A stretch of 64,000 nt of DNA from Bacteroidota bacterium (GTDB taxonomy: Bacteria; Bacteroidota; Bacteroidia; Chitinophagales; Chitinophagaceae), in contig JAFDZS010000007.1 of NCBI GenBank assembly GCA_018266775.1, forward strand, positions 62,001 to 126,000, given 5' to 3'. Below are positions 33,939 through 42,626 of the stretch, piece by piece. Under the pieces are notes generated by a model. It was given only the letters and a program-made list of their open reading frames with translations, searched no databases and had not been told where the DNA came from. Each line of letters begins with the position of its first letter. The stretch's first letter is position 1. Both the position numbers and the translations under genes were made by a program.

Positions 33939-34271
33939 TGATGATCTTTTAAATATCAGTTCATAAAAAATGGCAACCCGGATGGGTTGCCATTTTTTAT
34001 TTACAAACAGGCAACGAAATATTAAGCAGGATAGTCATATAGAAGTTAATAAGATAATGGATGTTTTAAAAGAACAAGAGTCTCATTAATGCTGTTTTAA
34101 TTTTTTTATGACCGTATTTTCTGTATATTGCAAAATGCGTTCTGCGCCATCCATCCTTTTGAAAACTATAACCTGTTTGTTGTTTATATCAATACTGCAT
34201 GTATATGCGCTTTACTTATTACATAGGTAAATGCTGCATTAAAGTGTTTTGAACAATCGAAGTAAACTACT
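33939..34271. other. Intergenic region between two giant secreted-protein genes
   Basis: About 330 bp with a strong terminator at the left end (33966-33999, listed separately) and an AT-rich remainder. No exact TAnnTTTG promoter element for the downstream gene and no small gene were found. Confidence 0.6.
33966..33999 (+). terminator. Rho-independent terminator after the PHP-domain gene
   Basis: A perfect 15-bp inverted repeat (33966-33980 / 33985-33999, loop GGAT) consists of a G+C-rich stem GGCAACCC/GGGTTGCC flanked by A6 and T6 runs, so it could work in both directions. It begins 28 bp after the stop codon. Confidence 0.93.
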
Positions 34272-37200
34272 ATGCCACCAAAACTGCTGCCGCTTATTGC
34301 TGCATTATTTTTTTCTTTTGCTGCCATTGCCCAAAAAAAGGCGCCGTTACCACAACAGACGCCCTTGGGTGCCTGTTCTGAACCGGGTACAATCCCCAGC
34401 CTGGCAATTCCGGTATGTGGTACGAAAGTTTTTTTCCAGGATAAAGTTACCGTTTGTACCGGGCCAAATATGACACCCAACCTACAATGCCCGGATCCGT
34501 TTCCTTCCGGCAGCTCATTCTGGTATAAATTCAAATGTTTTCAAAGTGGAACCCTGGGATTTTTATTAAAACCGAGATCTGGCACTGACGACTATGATTT
34601 TATCTTATTTGATATCACCGGCCATAACCCTGATGATGTATTTACAGATCATACGTTGCCCATTTCTGTAAATGGAAGCGGTACTGTTGGAAATACCGGG
34701 TGTACTTCTGCAGGCACATCCAATGCAAACTGTTACAATTCACCAAATCCAATTAATAAACTGGCAGATCTGGTTGATGGGCATAATTACCTTTTGATGG
34801 TAACCAATTTTACCAATTCCACACAAGGTTACGATCTTTCCTTCGAAGGCGGAAGTGCAGTTATTTCCGATGGCACCCAACCCACAATTGATCATATTGA
34901 CGGAGGATGCAGCAGTGTTAAAGTTACTTTTACCACCGATATTAAATGTAGCAGTGTAAGCAATACCGGTAGTGAATTCTCTATTACCCCAGGTACCAAT
35001 ACCATCACCGGCATCAGCTCAAACTGTAACACACCTGGCTTTATAGCCATTACAGACCTTACCATCAACCTGGCCAATAATCTGACTCCCGGAAGTTATA
35101 CGCTTACTGTAAACAAAGGTTCAGATGGCAATACTTTTTTGAATGTATGTGATGATGAAATGAAAGATAATGTTTCATTTAGTTTCATAGTGTATCAACC
35201 CAAAGCTTCATTCACTTACCCGGCTGAAATTTGCAGGAAAAGTACTGCGTCATTCTCGAGTACCAGCGACCCCATTAATGGCAATACCATTACTGAATGG
35301 CATTGGTTATTTGGTGACGGAGGAACTGCTGCTACTGCCAACCCCACTTATGTTTATAGTATACCGGGAACGTATACCGTAAAACACTGGATTGTAAACA
35401 GTGTGGGCTGCAATTCAGACACTGTTTCGCATGATATTGTAGTGAATGATTTACCTGCTGCAGACTTTACCTATACCCAACCCACCTGCCAGTTTGGAAC
35501 TGTGCTTTTTACAGACGCATCTATACCCAATTCCGGAAATCTTAATTCCTGGCAATGGGATTTTGGCGATCCGCTGAGTACTGATAATACCTCTGCACTT
35601 ACTAACCCCGTTCACACTTACACAAAAGCGGGAACTTATACTGTAACCCTTGGTGTTACTTCAGATAAAGGATGTAACAGCCCGGTTGCCACAAAAACGA
35701 TTACCGTTTTTGCCAAACCCAAAGCAGGCTTTATTAATCCTGAAGTTTGTTTAAGTGATACTTATGCCCAGTTTACAGACACCAGCAAAGTAGATGTACC
35801 GAATACCATTACCGCATGGGATTGGGATTTTGGCGATGGTAGCCCACACAGCACGGTAAAAAATCCGCAGCATAGTTATACTGCTGTAGGCACATACAAT
35901 GTGACATTGATTGTTACCAGCAATGCAGGCTGCCGCGATACCATTATACAACCGGTTACCGTAAACGGAAGTTTCCCTGTTGCTGCATATACCATCGAAA
36001 ATGCCAGCGCATTATGTTCCAATGACTCTGTGGCTATTACCAATATGTCATCTGTTTTTCCCGGTTCCATTACCAAACTGGAAATCTGGTGGGATGATGT
36101 GAATGCAGGCCCGCCTTCCATTCCGCAAAAAGATGATTTGCCCTTTCCCGGAAAAGTATATAAACACCTGTACCCTAATTTCCAGTCGCCATTAACTAAA
36201 ACATACAACATCCGGGTACGTGCTTATTCCGGAGGTGTATGCACTAACGATAAAGTTCAGACGATAACATTGAATGCGTCTCCAAAAGTACAGTTTGATG
36301 CCATGCCCGCAGTTTGTAACCTGGCCGCACCGTTCCAGGTTACACAGGCTTTTGAAACGGGTGGCGTTCCGGGTATGGGTGTATATAGTGGCGCCGGCAT
36401 CAGTCCATCAGGAATTTTTTCGCCTGCATTGGCTGGTATTGGTACACACAATATTAAATACACGTACACCGCATCGGCAGCAGGTTGCACAGATTCAATG
36501 ACAAGAACCATCACTGTGCTGGATACTGCACATGCTGATTTCAGTTTCACGCTTCCTGCATGTGAAGCTGCGCCGGTAACTTTTTCAGATCATTCTACCG
36601 CCCCTTCAAGTGTTATCATCAACAATACCGTATGGGATTTTGGAGATGGTACTGCACTGGAAAATCATGCCCCCGGTGCTGTGTTCACCCATGTATTTGC
36701 TGCTGCGGGAATGTATACCATTACGATGCACACCACATCTGCTGATGGTTGCACCAGTACAAACCAGGTACAAACCATCACTATATTGCCTGTTCATCAT
36801 ATCAGTTTAATTACAGGAAATGATGTACAAACAGTATGCATTAACACACAGGTTGTTCCCATACAATACCAGTTAAGTGGTGGTGCAACAGGGGTTACCG
36901 TTACTGGTTTACCAGCCGGAATGCAATGGAATATCTCTGGCGATATTGTTACTGTAAGCGGAGCCCCGTCAACAACAGTAAATTCCCCCTATACTTTTCA
37001 CATTCAAACTACAGGCAATAGTTGTGCAGTGGCATCTGCCAGTGGTATTATCACCGTATTGCCCGATCATACTATACAGGAGAATCCCGGAACACTATCC
37101 CACCAATCGGTTTGCCTGTACACAGGCATCTTGCCCATTAACTATACCATTGGTGGCGGCGCTACCGGCGCAACTGCTACCGGTTTGCCGCACGGCGTTC

Positions 37201-38393
37201 AATTAACTTTAACCGGAAATTTAGTTACAATAAGCGGCACCCCAGATGATCTTACAGGCGGGCCAGATTTTAATTACACCATTACCACTACCGGCAACGC
37301 CTGTGTGAAAGCGGTTGCTGCGGGAACCATTAAAGTTAATGCCATTCCTGTTCCCTCATTCAGTTTTGATGAACCGGTGTATTGTATACCCAATGCCATT
37401 GTTACTTTTATCAACGAATCAACAATTGCTGACCATTCTTTCCTGACGTACCAATGGAATTTTGGCGATCCAATCAATACCCCCAATTCATCCAGCGCCA
37501 TTAAACCGAATCACCAGTACACCAGTACAGGGCCATTTAATGTTACTTTAACTGCCACCAGCGATGCTGTACTTACGCCATCAGGAATTGGATGCAGCCA
37601 TGACACAGTTATTGTGCTTAAAACAGTCCACCCCCAACCCAAGGCTGATTTTTCACTTGATCACTCCACCGTTTGTTTGGGTAACAGCATTGCCTTGGTT
37701 GATATGAGCGATTACAAAGATGGTGTTTCCTCGCAACTCCGCTGGTCCATGGGTGATGGTTCTATACTTACCAGGAGTCCTGTAACCTATACTTACCGCG
37801 ACAGCACCACCTATACAATCGATTTCTATGCCGTCAATAATCTCGGTTGTAATTCGGATACGATACAAAAGCAGGTTACCGTTTACCCTTACCCGCATGT
37901 AAATGCAGGGCCAGACAGATTGTTGCTTGAAGGCGGCAGTATACAACTGGAAACATCCAGCTATGCATCAGACCCCGTATATACATGGTCACCGGGTACG
38001 TTTTTAAACAATACACATATTGCTAATCCTGTAATCAGCAATGCCACTTCAGATATGTTTTATTTATTCAGTGTAACCGGAAGAGGAGGTTGTACCACCA
38101 ATGACGATGTATTTGTAAAATTGTTGCGCCATCCTAAAATACCCAATACGTTTACACCTAATGGTGATGGCATTAACGATACCTGGAAGATTCAGTACCT
38201 CGATCTGTACCCCAGTTACAGGGTGCAGGTATTTACAAGAACAGGACAATTGGTGTATCAGTCTACGGGAAATAATAACCCCTGGAATGGAACTTTTAAC
38301 GGCCGGCCATTACCATTTGACACTTATTATTATATCATTGAACCCGGCAGCGGAAGGAAACCAATTACCGGTTATGTAACCATTGTGAAGTGA
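34272..38393 (+). CDS. Secreted PKD-repeat protein with CHU_C (gliding-motility type) C-terminal domain
   Basis: This 1373-aa exported protein has a signal peptide (MPPKLLPLIAALFFSFAAIA). An N-terminal domain of about 160 residues (SGSSFWYKFKCFQSGTLGFL) is common before PKD arrays. Several PKD domains follow, recognisable by WDFGDGSPHS, WQWDFGDPLST, WHWLFGDGGTA, YQWNFGDP and VWDFGDGTAL. Two tandem segments carry the shared TVTGLP/TATGLP pattern. The final domain (about 1290-1373) is CHU_C: PNTFTPNGDGINDTW, a T9SS type B sorting signal that usually needs a SprF-like partner. It is probably a surface adhesin or filament. The gene stands alone; a terminator precedes it and a hairpin follows the stop. 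Confidence 0.92.
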   Translation: MPPKLLPLIAALFFSFAAIAQKKAPLPQQTPLGACSEPGTIPSLAIPVCGTKVFFQDKVTVCTGPNMTPNLQCPDPFPSGSSFWYKFKCFQSGTLGFLLKPRSGTDDYDFILFDITGHNPDDVFTDHTLPISVNGSGTVGNTGCTSAGTSNANCYNSPNPINKLADLVDGHNYLLMVTNFTNSTQGYDLSFEGGSAVISDGTQPTIDHIDGGCSSVKVTFTTDIKCSSVSNTGSEFSITPGTNTITGISSNCNTPGFIAITDLTINLANNLTPGSYTLTVNKGSDGNTFLNVCDDEMKDNVSFSFIVYQPKASFTYPAEICRKSTASFSSTSDPINGNTITEWHWLFGDGGTAATANPTYVYSIPGTYTVKHWIVNSVGCNSDTVSHDIVVNDLPAADFTYTQPTCQFGTVLFTDASIPNSGNLNSWQWDFGDPLSTDNTSALTNPVHTYTKAGTYTVTLGVTSDKGCNSPVATKTITVFAKPKAGFINPEVCLSDTYAQFTDTSKVDVPNTITAWDWDFGDGSPHSTVKNPQHSYTAVGTYNVTLIVTSNAGCRDTIIQPVTVNGSFPVAAYTIENASALCSNDSVAITNMSSVFPGSITKLEIWWDDVNAGPPSIPQKDDLPFPGKVYKHLYPNFQSPLTKTYNIRVRAYSGGVCTNDKVQTITLNASPKVQFDAMPAVCNLAAPFQVTQAFETGGVPGMGVYSGAGISPSGIFSPALAGIGTHNIKYTYTASAAGCTDSMTRTITVLDTAHADFSFTLPACEAAPVTFSDHSTAPSSVIINNTVWDFGDGTALENHAPGAVFTHVFAAAGMYTITMHTTSADGCTSTNQVQTITILPVHHISLITGNDVQTVCINTQVVPIQYQLSGGATGVTVTGLPAGMQWNISGDIVTVSGAPSTTVNSPYTFHIQTTGNSCAVASASGIITVLPDHTIQENPGTLSHQSVCLYTGILPINYTIGGGATGATATGLPHGVQLTLTGNLVTISGTPDDLTGGPDFNYTITTTGNACVKAVAAGTIKVNAIPVPSFSFDEPVYCIPNAIVTFINESTIADHSFLTYQWNFGDPINTPNSSSAIKPNHQYTSTGPFNVTLTATSDAVLTPSGIGCSHDTVIVLKTVHPQPKADFSLDHSTVCLGNSIALVDMSDYKDGVSSQLRWSMGDGSILTRSPVTYTYRDSTTYTIDFYAVNNLGCNSDTIQKQVTVYPYPHVNAGPDRLLLEGGSIQLETSSYASDPVYTWSPGTFLNNTHIANPVISNATSDMFYLFSVTGRGGCTTNDDVFVKLLRHPKIPNTFTPNGDGINDTWKIQYLDLYPSYRVQVFTRTGQLVYQSTGNNNPWNGTFNGRPLPFDTYYYIIEPGSGRKPITGYVTIVK

Positions 38394-38403
38394 TGTATAA
38401 ATG

Positions 38404-38428
38404 CCGGAACAGTTGTTAACTGTTCCGG
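38404..38428. terminator. Strong hairpin between convergent genes
   Basis: CCGGAACAGTT (38404-38414) and AACTGTTCCGG (38418-38428) form a perfect 11-bp stem with a 3-nt loop between the ends of the PKD gene and the exonuclease gene. T runs on either side are poor, so termination efficiency is uncertain. Confidence 0.6.
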
Positions 38429-38438
38429 TCCATATTGT

Positions 38439-39161
38439 TTATTTTACAATGATCACATCATCATTGCTGATTAAATTCATCCCTTTAAATTTCAGAATAA
38501 TGTTGGCAGTGGTGATTACATCTTTTTCGCAATAAATAACAATGCGCTCCAGGTTCTTTTCTTTCCAGTACACTTCCGCCACCATGCTTCCATCAATATC
38601 ATCTTTGGGAGAAGGTACGCCCAATGCTGCTGCAAGCAGTTTTAGCGATGTATAATTTTTAAAATCGCCAAAACGCCAGTATTGAAAAGTATCTACAATA
38701 TTGGTATCCCACGGTTTCATATTTTGAAAATCGAGGTAAGAAGGTATTACCAGGCCATTGATCAGCAGCCTGCGGCAGATGAAAGGGATATCGAACTCTT
38801 TTATATTATGGCCAGTAAAACACCATTTATTATTTTTTATTTCCACCTGGCTGATGGTGGTAATAAAATCCTGCAGCAACTTCTTTTCATCATGACCGCT
38901 AAACGATTTGACCCGCATCTGCAACGTTCCATTCTGCCTTGTAAAATAACCGATGCTGATACAAATGATCTTAGCAAACTCAGCCATTACCCCGGCACGC
39001 TGCGGATAAAACTCTGCTGCAGATGTAAAATCCGGCAAAGTACGAATTGTTTTTTCTTCCCACAACTGTTTCCAGTCATCACTTAATTGTTCATAATCGC
39101 CATATTGCGGTACCGTTTCAATATCAATAAATAATAAATGTTCAAGAATAATATTTTGCAT
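38439..39161 (-). CDS. Predicted 3'-5' exonuclease, PolB-like DEDD family
   Basis: With ATG 39161 (MQNIILEHLLFIDIETVPQY) the product is 240 aa. The RNase H-like exonuclease motifs are present: FIDIETVP (Asp and Glu of ExoI), FTGHNIKEFDIPFICRRLLI (Asp of ExoII) and IVIYCEKDVITTANI (Asp of ExoIII with the preceding Tyr). This spacing and the W-rich middle (YWRFGDFKNYTSLKLLAAAL) match the predicted PolB-associated exonuclease family (PF10108 type), found as stand-alone proteins in Bacteroidota. It probably trims DNA ends in repair. I preferred the inner ATG because the upstream 15 codons look random. It is isolated, with no operon partner. Confidence 0.88.
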   Translation of the reverse strand: MQNIILEHLLFIDIETVPQYGDYEQLSDDWKQLWEEKTIRTLPDFTSAAEFYPQRAGVMAEFAKIICISIGYFTRQNGTLQMRVKSFSGHDEKKLLQDFITTISQVEIKNNKWCFTGHNIKEFDIPFICRRLLINGLVIPSYLDFQNMKPWDTNIVDTFQYWRFGDFKNYTSLKLLAAALGVPSPKDDIDGSMVAEVYWKEKNLERIVIYCEKDVITTANIILKFKGMNLISNDDVIIVK

Positions 39162-39372
39162 ACCTGTTATTTGAAGTTTGTAAAATACGATGGTATGCTG
39201 AAACAAAAAAATTATTCACGTTACATAAACGGGTACACTAATAAATTTCCCATGTCACATCATACAGGTGTATTTTGCCGCCTAAAAGTAAACTACCCAT
39301 TTTTAGTGTTCAAAAACACCCCAATTTTGGGGTATTTGCCTGTTGCTTTTATTTACCAATTTGCATATAGCA

Positions 39373-39798
39373 ATGAAACCCCGAATGAGTACTTTAAAAA
39401 CAGATATCGCACTGATTAACCGTCACCAGTTATTATCGTTATCCCTTTCCAGCATATTTGTACAGCATACTTTTATTGGAGTGGTGAACATTTTCAGTTG
39501 CCCGGAAGATTTCATAACATCAGGATTTTATCCACCGGTTATTATTTCCGACATGGTTGAGCTAAGTTGTACTTTATTGTTTCTAACGCCAACTTTGCTG
39601 TTTCCCAATTACAAGCCTTGTGTTATTTTATTAATTGATGATTCCGACATCAAAATCCTGAATGAGATGCTGGAAAATGGAGTTACCGGAATCATCTGCA
39701 AAACCTCTCCTGTTAATGAATTAATTAAAGCAGTACAAACTGCAGCCTCAGGCAAAAAATATATTGACATTAATATTAAAGACGGACTTCCGGGTTAA
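39373..39798 (+). CDS. Stand-alone degenerate NarL-type receiver domain
   Basis: This 141-aa protein (ATG 39373; 39385 is an alternative) aligns in outline with receiver domains of NarL/LuxR regulators. It has DIALINRHQLLSLSLSSIF at the N-terminus, a third strand PPVIISDMVELSC with an Asp in the phosphoacceptor place, and a clear fourth-helix to fifth-strand segment LNEMLENGVTGIICKTSPVN with the conserved Lys. The acidic pair normally after the first strand is replaced by Asn-Arg. No DNA-binding HTH follows: the frame stops at DGLPG, and none is found in other frames downstream. It is convergent with the adjacent histidine kinase gene, its most likely functional partner. Confidence 0.65.
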   Translation: MKPRMSTLKTDIALINRHQLLSLSLSSIFVQHTFIGVVNIFSCPEDFITSGFYPPVIISDMVELSCTLLFLTPTLLFPNYKPCVILLIDDSDIKILNEMLENGVTGIICKTSPVNELIKAVQTAASGKKYIDINIKDGLPG

Positions 39799-39923
39799 AA
39801 AAATGCTGTTTAGTATAAAAAAATATTCCCATTACACCAAAGTATGTGCCGGTAAATGGCGATGCGGTAAATCCTGTAAATTTTTATTGTACCCAAATTA
39901 CACATCATATTGCAAGCTATGCA

Positions 39924-41972
39924 TTAAACATTATTTGATGCAGCCAGGGACAACTTTGAGCAGGAGAAAACGCCTTTGACAACTGTGCCGGATTTACCAG
40001 AATCAATTTGCAATGTACCCTGTAATGTTTTCAACCGCTTTTGCATGCTCTTTAATCCAATACCATTCTTGAAAGAGTCGTCCACATTAAACCCCCGTCC
40101 ATTATCTTCCACATAAAACTCACACCTGCCATCCTGAATTTTAATTCCAATATTAATCCTGTCAGCACCTGAATATTTAATACAATTGGCAACAGCCTCT
40201 TTAATTACCAGGTAAACGATACGGTGCATAGCATTATTAAAGCTTTGATATACCGGGTTTCTGTCCACATCACTTTTGATCAATAGAATTTTCCCGTTAC
40301 AAAAACGTTTACACAATTCATCCACGAGGATAACCGCATCAAAATTATCAGAAACCTGGCTGGCCTTTAAATTATGCATAAAGTTTCGTACCTGCTGGTA
40401 GACAAACCCCGATTCGGTTTCAAGCGCTCCCAATGTTTTCTTTGTTTCATCGTGACCGGCGTTAAATTTCAGATCGGAAATATAAAATTTAAATGCCGCC
40501 AGGCTGCTGCTGATTTCATCGTGCATATCCTCTGCAATATGTCTTTTTTGGGCGGCAATTTTGGTGTGTTGCTGCTCCTGTTCCATAAGCAGGGACTCTT
40601 CTACTTTATACAATTCAGTAACCAGTATTTGTTTTTCGCTTTTACGTTTTGTTTGTATTTGCCTGGCTACCCCTATTAAAACGGAAATTACAAGTAATAA
40701 TATCAGTAACACAATAATGACATTCGTTTTAAACTGGTGCTGCTCTTTTTGCTGTTCCAGTTCTCTAACTTGAAATATATTAATTTGAGCTTCCTTATCT
40801 TTTAGTGTGTAACTGTGCTGAATTTCTGCGATTATTTTATTCGATTCGTCTAATTTCAGCGAATCGGAATAACGTACATATTCCTTATAGTACCGATATG
40901 CTTTTTGATAATCAATTATCCGCTCGCAATATTCATACATTTCTTTATATACTTTTTTCTTGTAAGCAAAATCCCTTGCCCCAAAATGCTGTATCATTTC
41001 ATTTCCCAATACCAAATCTCCTTGTGCCACTAAAACAAGGTTACGGAAAAAAGGCTTTATCGCCTGGTAACCATAAAAACGATCATCAAGATTGTATTTG
41101 GGAAGCAAACTGGAATCGAGATACCGGAGTGCGGTATGATATTCATTTCTCGCAAAATACAGCCGCCCTAACAGATAATAGAGGGATCCTTTCCAATTAA
41201 TAATTGCAGCTCCCCAATTTTTCACTGCTTGTTTTGACAGCAATATTGCAGAATCTGCATAATCTTCATTGGCTGTATTTTCATACGCAAACTCAAAAAG
41301 CTTAATTCTTTGCAAATAGTAAAACCTGTATTGATTTGTTGCAGCCGCAGGAAACAAATTAAGACTGAGCTGATTATAATGCAAGGCCTGATCAAACTGA
41401 TGTAACCATCCGTATTCATCAGAAAGTCCATTATAGACAAATACAAGCAGACTCGTATCCCTGTTTTTCAGGCACCACTTCAGTGCAGCAGTAGAATAGC
41501 TGATGGAAGAATCGTACCGTGCACTATCACTGAGTACATTGGCGTATTCAGCTGAAGCCAATACGCCGTACTTCTCGTATTCAGGTTTTTCACCGGCATA
41601 CTGAAGTATCTGATTTACATAATGAATAATACTATCATTTGGACCATTATAGGAATAGAAGGTACAAAGCCGGGAATAGTACATTATCTTCATGCTTATA
41701 TCTGAAACACCGGAAGCGTATTGTGCTAATTGCGCTGCAAGCTGCCTCGTTTCATTAACAAATTTCAGTGGGTAATTGTGGAGGCTGTCCATCAAAACAA
41801 CTTTTTCTGCGGCTGTTAATGCTTTGGCATTAAGAGGCCTGATATTTGCTGGCAGGGCATGAAAAAAACTGTCGGATATTTGTGCTGATGCAGTTTGAAT
41901 GGCCATTACAATGATCATTAACTGAATGGCAAAAGTGATCGCTATCCTTTTTCCTTTAATCATGATTTGCAT
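39924..41972 (-). CDS. TPR-containing sensor histidine kinase (NarX/DesK-like)
   Basis: This protein senses with a periplasmic TPR-like region and signals through a HisKA_3-type kinase. Starting at ATG 41972 it is 682 aa (an upstream ATG at 42017 is possible). Features are a signal-like N-terminus (MIIVMAIQTASAQ), helical repeats over about 40-400, one membrane helix near 418-436 (NVIIVLLILLLVISVLIGVA), a coiled-coil linker, the phosphoacceptor helix HIAEDMHDEISSSLAAFKFY near 482, and a HATPase domain with VIKEAVANCIKYSGA, EDNGRGFNVDD and GIGLKSMQKRLKTL. The H box reads HDEISSS. No complete LuxR-type partner is adjacent; only the degenerate receiver at 39373-39798 is near. Confidence 0.9.
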   Translation of the reverse strand: MQIMIKGKRIAITFAIQLMIIVMAIQTASAQISDSFFHALPANIRPLNAKALTAAEKVVLMDSLHNYPLKFVNETRQLAAQLAQYASGVSDISMKIMYYSRLCTFYSYNGPNDSIIHYVNQILQYAGEKPEYEKYGVLASAEYANVLSDSARYDSSISYSTAALKWCLKNRDTSLLVFVYNGLSDEYGWLHQFDQALHYNQLSLNLFPAAATNQYRFYYLQRIKLFEFAYENTANEDYADSAILLSKQAVKNWGAAIINWKGSLYYLLGRLYFARNEYHTALRYLDSSLLPKYNLDDRFYGYQAIKPFFRNLVLVAQGDLVLGNEMIQHFGARDFAYKKKVYKEMYEYCERIIDYQKAYRYYKEYVRYSDSLKLDESNKIIAEIQHSYTLKDKEAQINIFQVRELEQQKEQHQFKTNVIIVLLILLLVISVLIGVARQIQTKRKSEKQILVTELYKVEESLLMEQEQQHTKIAAQKRHIAEDMHDEISSSLAAFKFYISDLKFNAGHDETKKTLGALETESGFVYQQVRNFMHNLKASQVSDNFDAVILVDELCKRFCNGKILLIKSDVDRNPVYQSFNNAMHRIVYLVIKEAVANCIKYSGADRINIGIKIQDGRCEFYVEDNGRGFNVDDSFKNGIGLKSMQKRLKTLQGTLQIDSGKSGTVVKGVFSCSKLSLAASNNV

Positions 41973-42142
41973 TTTAGATAACTCTTTTATTAAATCAGAT
42001 AAAGGAGATATGTTCACAAAGTTGAGCGTTTTTACTTTGTACAGATTAGTTGTTTATATTAAAACCCCCGTCAGTCGATTACTCAAATGACCCCGGCTGA
42101 CAGAATAAAAGTAATGATAATTAGTCACAATTACGACTACAC

Positions 42143-42176
42143 TATAAAATAAATAAGCCAGCCTTTTGGCTGACTC
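42143..42176 (-). terminator. Terminator of the YXWGXW gene
   Basis: On the minus strand, an 8-bp stem (AGTCAGCC 42176-42169 / GGCTGGCT 42164-42157, one G-T pair, loop AAAA) is followed by a T-rich tract. It lies about 40 bp past the stop of the 100-aa gene. Confidence 0.75.
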
Positions 42177-42217
42177 ATTTACATCTAAATTATGACCCGT
42201 TAAAACTATTTTCTTTT

Positions 42218-42520
42218 TTATCTCCTCCAGTGGCCCGGTACCCAAAACCATCCACCACGCCTGTGTTTCCAGTGACCCGGAACCCATACTGCTCTCGGGC
42301 GGGGAGGCTTGGCCCAATAACCTTCTGAATATACATATTGTCCGCCACGAACAACATATTCACCCTCTATCCAAACATGGGCTGGCGAAGGCGCTATTGG
42401 CCGGGGGCGCAATACTGGTGCAGCCGGGCGAACTTTAATAACAACCTGGGCTTCTGTTGCAGCAGTAACTGCAAAGGTTAAAGCTGTAAGCATCAGGAAC
42501 TTTACGAGTAGTTTTTTCAT
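42218..42520 (-). CDS. YXWGXW-repeat exported protein
   Basis: The 100-aa product has a signal peptide (MKKLLVKFLMLTALTFAVTA, cleavage after about residue 24). The rest carries tryptophan and proline-rich repeats: VWIEGEYVVRGGQYVYSEGY, WAKPPRPRAVWVPGHWKHR and GGWFWVPGHWRR. These are YXWGXW-type (BcpO-related) repeats, with the motif W-VPGHW appearing twice at the end. Such small basic proteins are exported and of unknown role, possibly binding polymers at the cell surface. It is followed by its own terminator and preceded by the terminator of the dipeptidyl peptidase gene, so it is monocistronic. A longer antisense-like frame overlapping its 3' end is not coding. Confidence 0.85.
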   Translation of the reverse strand: MKKLLVKFLMLTALTFAVTAATEAQVVIKVRPAAPVLRPRPIAPSPAHVWIEGEYVVRGGQYVYSEGYWAKPPRPRAVWVPGHWKHRRGGWFWVPGHWRR

Positions 42521-42576
42521 ACAAAGTTATTTTGTGCAGGTAAGACTTAGTAAGGTAAAGATGGTTTAACCATCAA

Positions 42577-42606
42577 ATAAAAAACGGCCAATTTTAATGG
42601 CCGTTT
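42577..42606 (-). terminator. Rho-independent terminator of the DPP-IV-like gene
   Basis: A perfect 9-bp stem (AAACGGCCA 42582-42590 / TGGCCGTTT 42598-42606) with a 7-nt loop is followed on the minus strand by a T run. It lies 20 bp past the stop of the S9 peptidase gene. Confidence 0.9.
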
Positions 42607-42626
42607 AATGTTGTAAGCGCAATTGG

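Noticed and set aside
39764..39979. A Cys-rich 71-codon frame after the degenerate receiver, considered as its lost HTH domain
   Set aside because: No helix-turn-helix pattern; it overlaps both the receiver end and the kinase 3' end and looks like chance.
42054..42317. An 87-codon minus-strand frame overlapping the YXWGXW gene
   Set aside because: It is out of frame with the better-supported exported protein and crosses its terminator hairpin.
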